Assembly: GCF_022682495.2 (NCBI RefSeq) | Contig: NW_026527258.1 | Coordinates: 186,001-250,000 of the forward strand | From: Desmodus rotundus | Taxonomy: Eukaryota > Chordata > Mammalia > Chiroptera > Phyllostomidae | Direction: 5' to 3' | DNA: 64,000 nucleotides | In this document: piece by piece, positions 63,270-64,000 of the stretch | How positions within the stretch are numbered: the first letter of the stretch is position 1 | Layout of the letters: each line of letters begins with the position of its first letter | Notes under the pieces: generated by a model | What the model was told of the DNA's origin: nothing | Databases searched by the model: none | The model's input: the letters and a program-made list of their open reading frames with translations, nothing else | Program-made: the position numbers and the translations under genes

Positions 63270-64000
63270 AAGATAATACATTGGTGAAGTTGTGTTTTCT
63301 CCTCAACATCACCCGGGAATAAACCTATTTCGTAGGAACCGGGTTTTTTTATCCAAAGCCGTCTCAGCGTGGAACGTCTCTGAATGTTCTCTTTTCAGTA
63401 GTAGATGGAATGGGAGACTAAGGGTGTAGCCTAGGAAACGCACGGAGACTACTACGTCCCTTGGACTCCACCCGTTCGTGAAGCATTAAGGGACGAACAA
63501 GCTAAACGTACACCATGGGCCTAGCAGGGCATTCATTCCACTCTGAGAATACAGCAGTGAAGACTTTGCGCTCCCCTGCGTCATTCAGCAATTATAGGAA
63601 CTCGTGCGAAAAGTGTTTTCCACAAAAGCCATCCACACTATTTGACGTGTTATCAATGTTCTCATTTCAGTAGGGGATGAAAGCAGTGGTGTGCCACATA
63701 GTGCGTACACTTGTCAGCATCCCGTCGAAGTACCTTGCTGCAGTGTAGGATCTCTGGCTCGTGTCATAGCCCAAGAGCTACTGAAATGATTTCCCTTCAG
63801 CAAAGGAGGGAATGCCAGCATAGCACTTTGTGATCCTTGAAGGGGGATGAGCTTCCACAGTAGAGTTTTCTCCTAGGTACTTTTCGCATCCGAAAAGCGT
63901 AGTCCCAAGAAGAAGAGAAGGAACGGCCTAGTTCCTCACTTTGACCATACAGTGTTTTCGACGCAGAAACGCATGTGAAGCTAGCAGTCCCCTTATTCTA
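63270..64000 (+). repeat. Satellite monomer 32 (cut by window end)
   Basis: Only the first 731 bp lie in the window, so the hexamer tract is not seen. CENP-B-box-like site 63328-63344. Has 47G, 83T, the one-T deletion at 110/111, 407G and 728T, matching copy 30 and continuing the dimer pattern. Confidence 0.96.

Larger units (their letters stand above)
1..64000. repeat. Tandem satellite array, ~2,041-bp monomer, 31.4 copies
   Basis: Head-to-tail copies of one monomer fill the whole window, all in the same orientation. Copies start at 1, 2042, 4083, 6124, 8165, 10206, 12247, 14287, 16329, 18370, 20412, 22453, 24494, 26534, 28575, 30616, 32657, 34698, 36739, 38780, 40821, 42862, 44903, 46944, 48985, 51026, 53067, 55108, 57148, 59189, 61229 and 63270. 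Copies 1 and 2 differ at 11 sites by my count (about 99.5% identity); more distant pairs such as copies 3 and 13 differ more. The only length changes seen are a one-T deletion at unit position 110/111 and a one-T insertion in the T run at 1441-1446. The array runs off both window edges, so its true size and its flanks are unknown. No real gene, tRNA, rRNA or mobile element was found inside. Confidence 0.99.
53067..64000 (+). repeat. Dimer higher-order repeat, monomers 27-32
   Basis: Blocks start at 53067, 57148 and 61229, spaced exactly 4,081 bp (2,041 plus 2,040). Odd copies (27, 29, 31) carry 407C, 743T, A-A-C, 1841C and 1945C; even copies (28, 30, 32) carry the T deletion, 407G and 728T. 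The tail of copy 26 already has the even-type bases 1687C and 1941G. The block continues past the window end. Confidence 0.88.

Noticed and set aside
1..64000. CRISPR array, rDNA spacer or 5S gene cluster
   Set aside because: The 2-kb near-identical units have no repeat-spacer alternation, and I recognise no rRNA segment in the monomer.
1..64000. Tandem copies of a transposon or virus genome
   Set aside because: No reverse transcriptase, transposase, integrase, capsid or long terminal repeat is detectable, and no frame exceeds about 91 codons.

Overview
The window is a single tandem array of one roughly 2,041-bp satellite monomer running head to tail from the first base to the last. There are 31 complete copies (25 of 2,041 bp, four of 2,040 bp, two of 2,042 bp) and the first 731 bp of a 32nd. 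No flanking unique DNA, transposon insertion, inversion or gene interrupts it. I find no feature I would call a protein-coding gene. The recurring short open frames are by-products of the repeat, and they vary between copies as non-coding DNA would. The monomer boundary is arbitrary: I set position 1 of the monomer at window base 1, and the phrase 'unit position' below uses the numbering of copy 1.

This is eukaryotic satellite heterochromatin. Each monomer carries (a) at unit positions 59-75 a 17-mer, TTTCGTAGGAACCGGGT, matching all nine essential bases of the mammalian CENP-B box (NTTCGNNNNANNCGGGN); (b) at unit positions 1085-1282 a tract of 33 degenerate CCCTAA-type hexamers kept in one unbroken 6-bp register, so the G-rich TTAGGG-like strand is the minus strand; (c) several short perfect inverted repeats, including two mutually exclusive stem-loops at the 3' end; and (d) an old internal duplication displaced by about 270 bp. 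The TTAGGG-type hexamer suits vertebrates, many other animals and some fungi and protists. The sequence alone does not identify the species. Many copy-to-copy differences are C-to-T or G-to-A changes at CpG, which suggests cytosine methylation.

The copies differ at roughly 60 sites that I recorded by eye, and the variants reveal nested higher-order structure: a loose trimer pattern in copies 1-6, a dimer in copies 8-11, a displaced repeat of copies 6-7 at copies 12-13, a dimer-like alternation in copies 15-18, a nearly perfect 6,123-bp trimer in copies 21-26, and a 4,081-bp dimer in copies 27-32. Three polymorphic sites within 27 bp of the hexamer tract occur in seven of eight possible combinations, so gene conversion or crossing over has shuffled very short segments.

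The most interesting reading is a candidate centromeric (or pericentromeric/subtelomeric) long-monomer satellite in which a CENP-B-box-like site and a degenerate telomeric tract are amplified together. That function is inference. The array, register, motif matches and variant patterns are read directly from the sequence.
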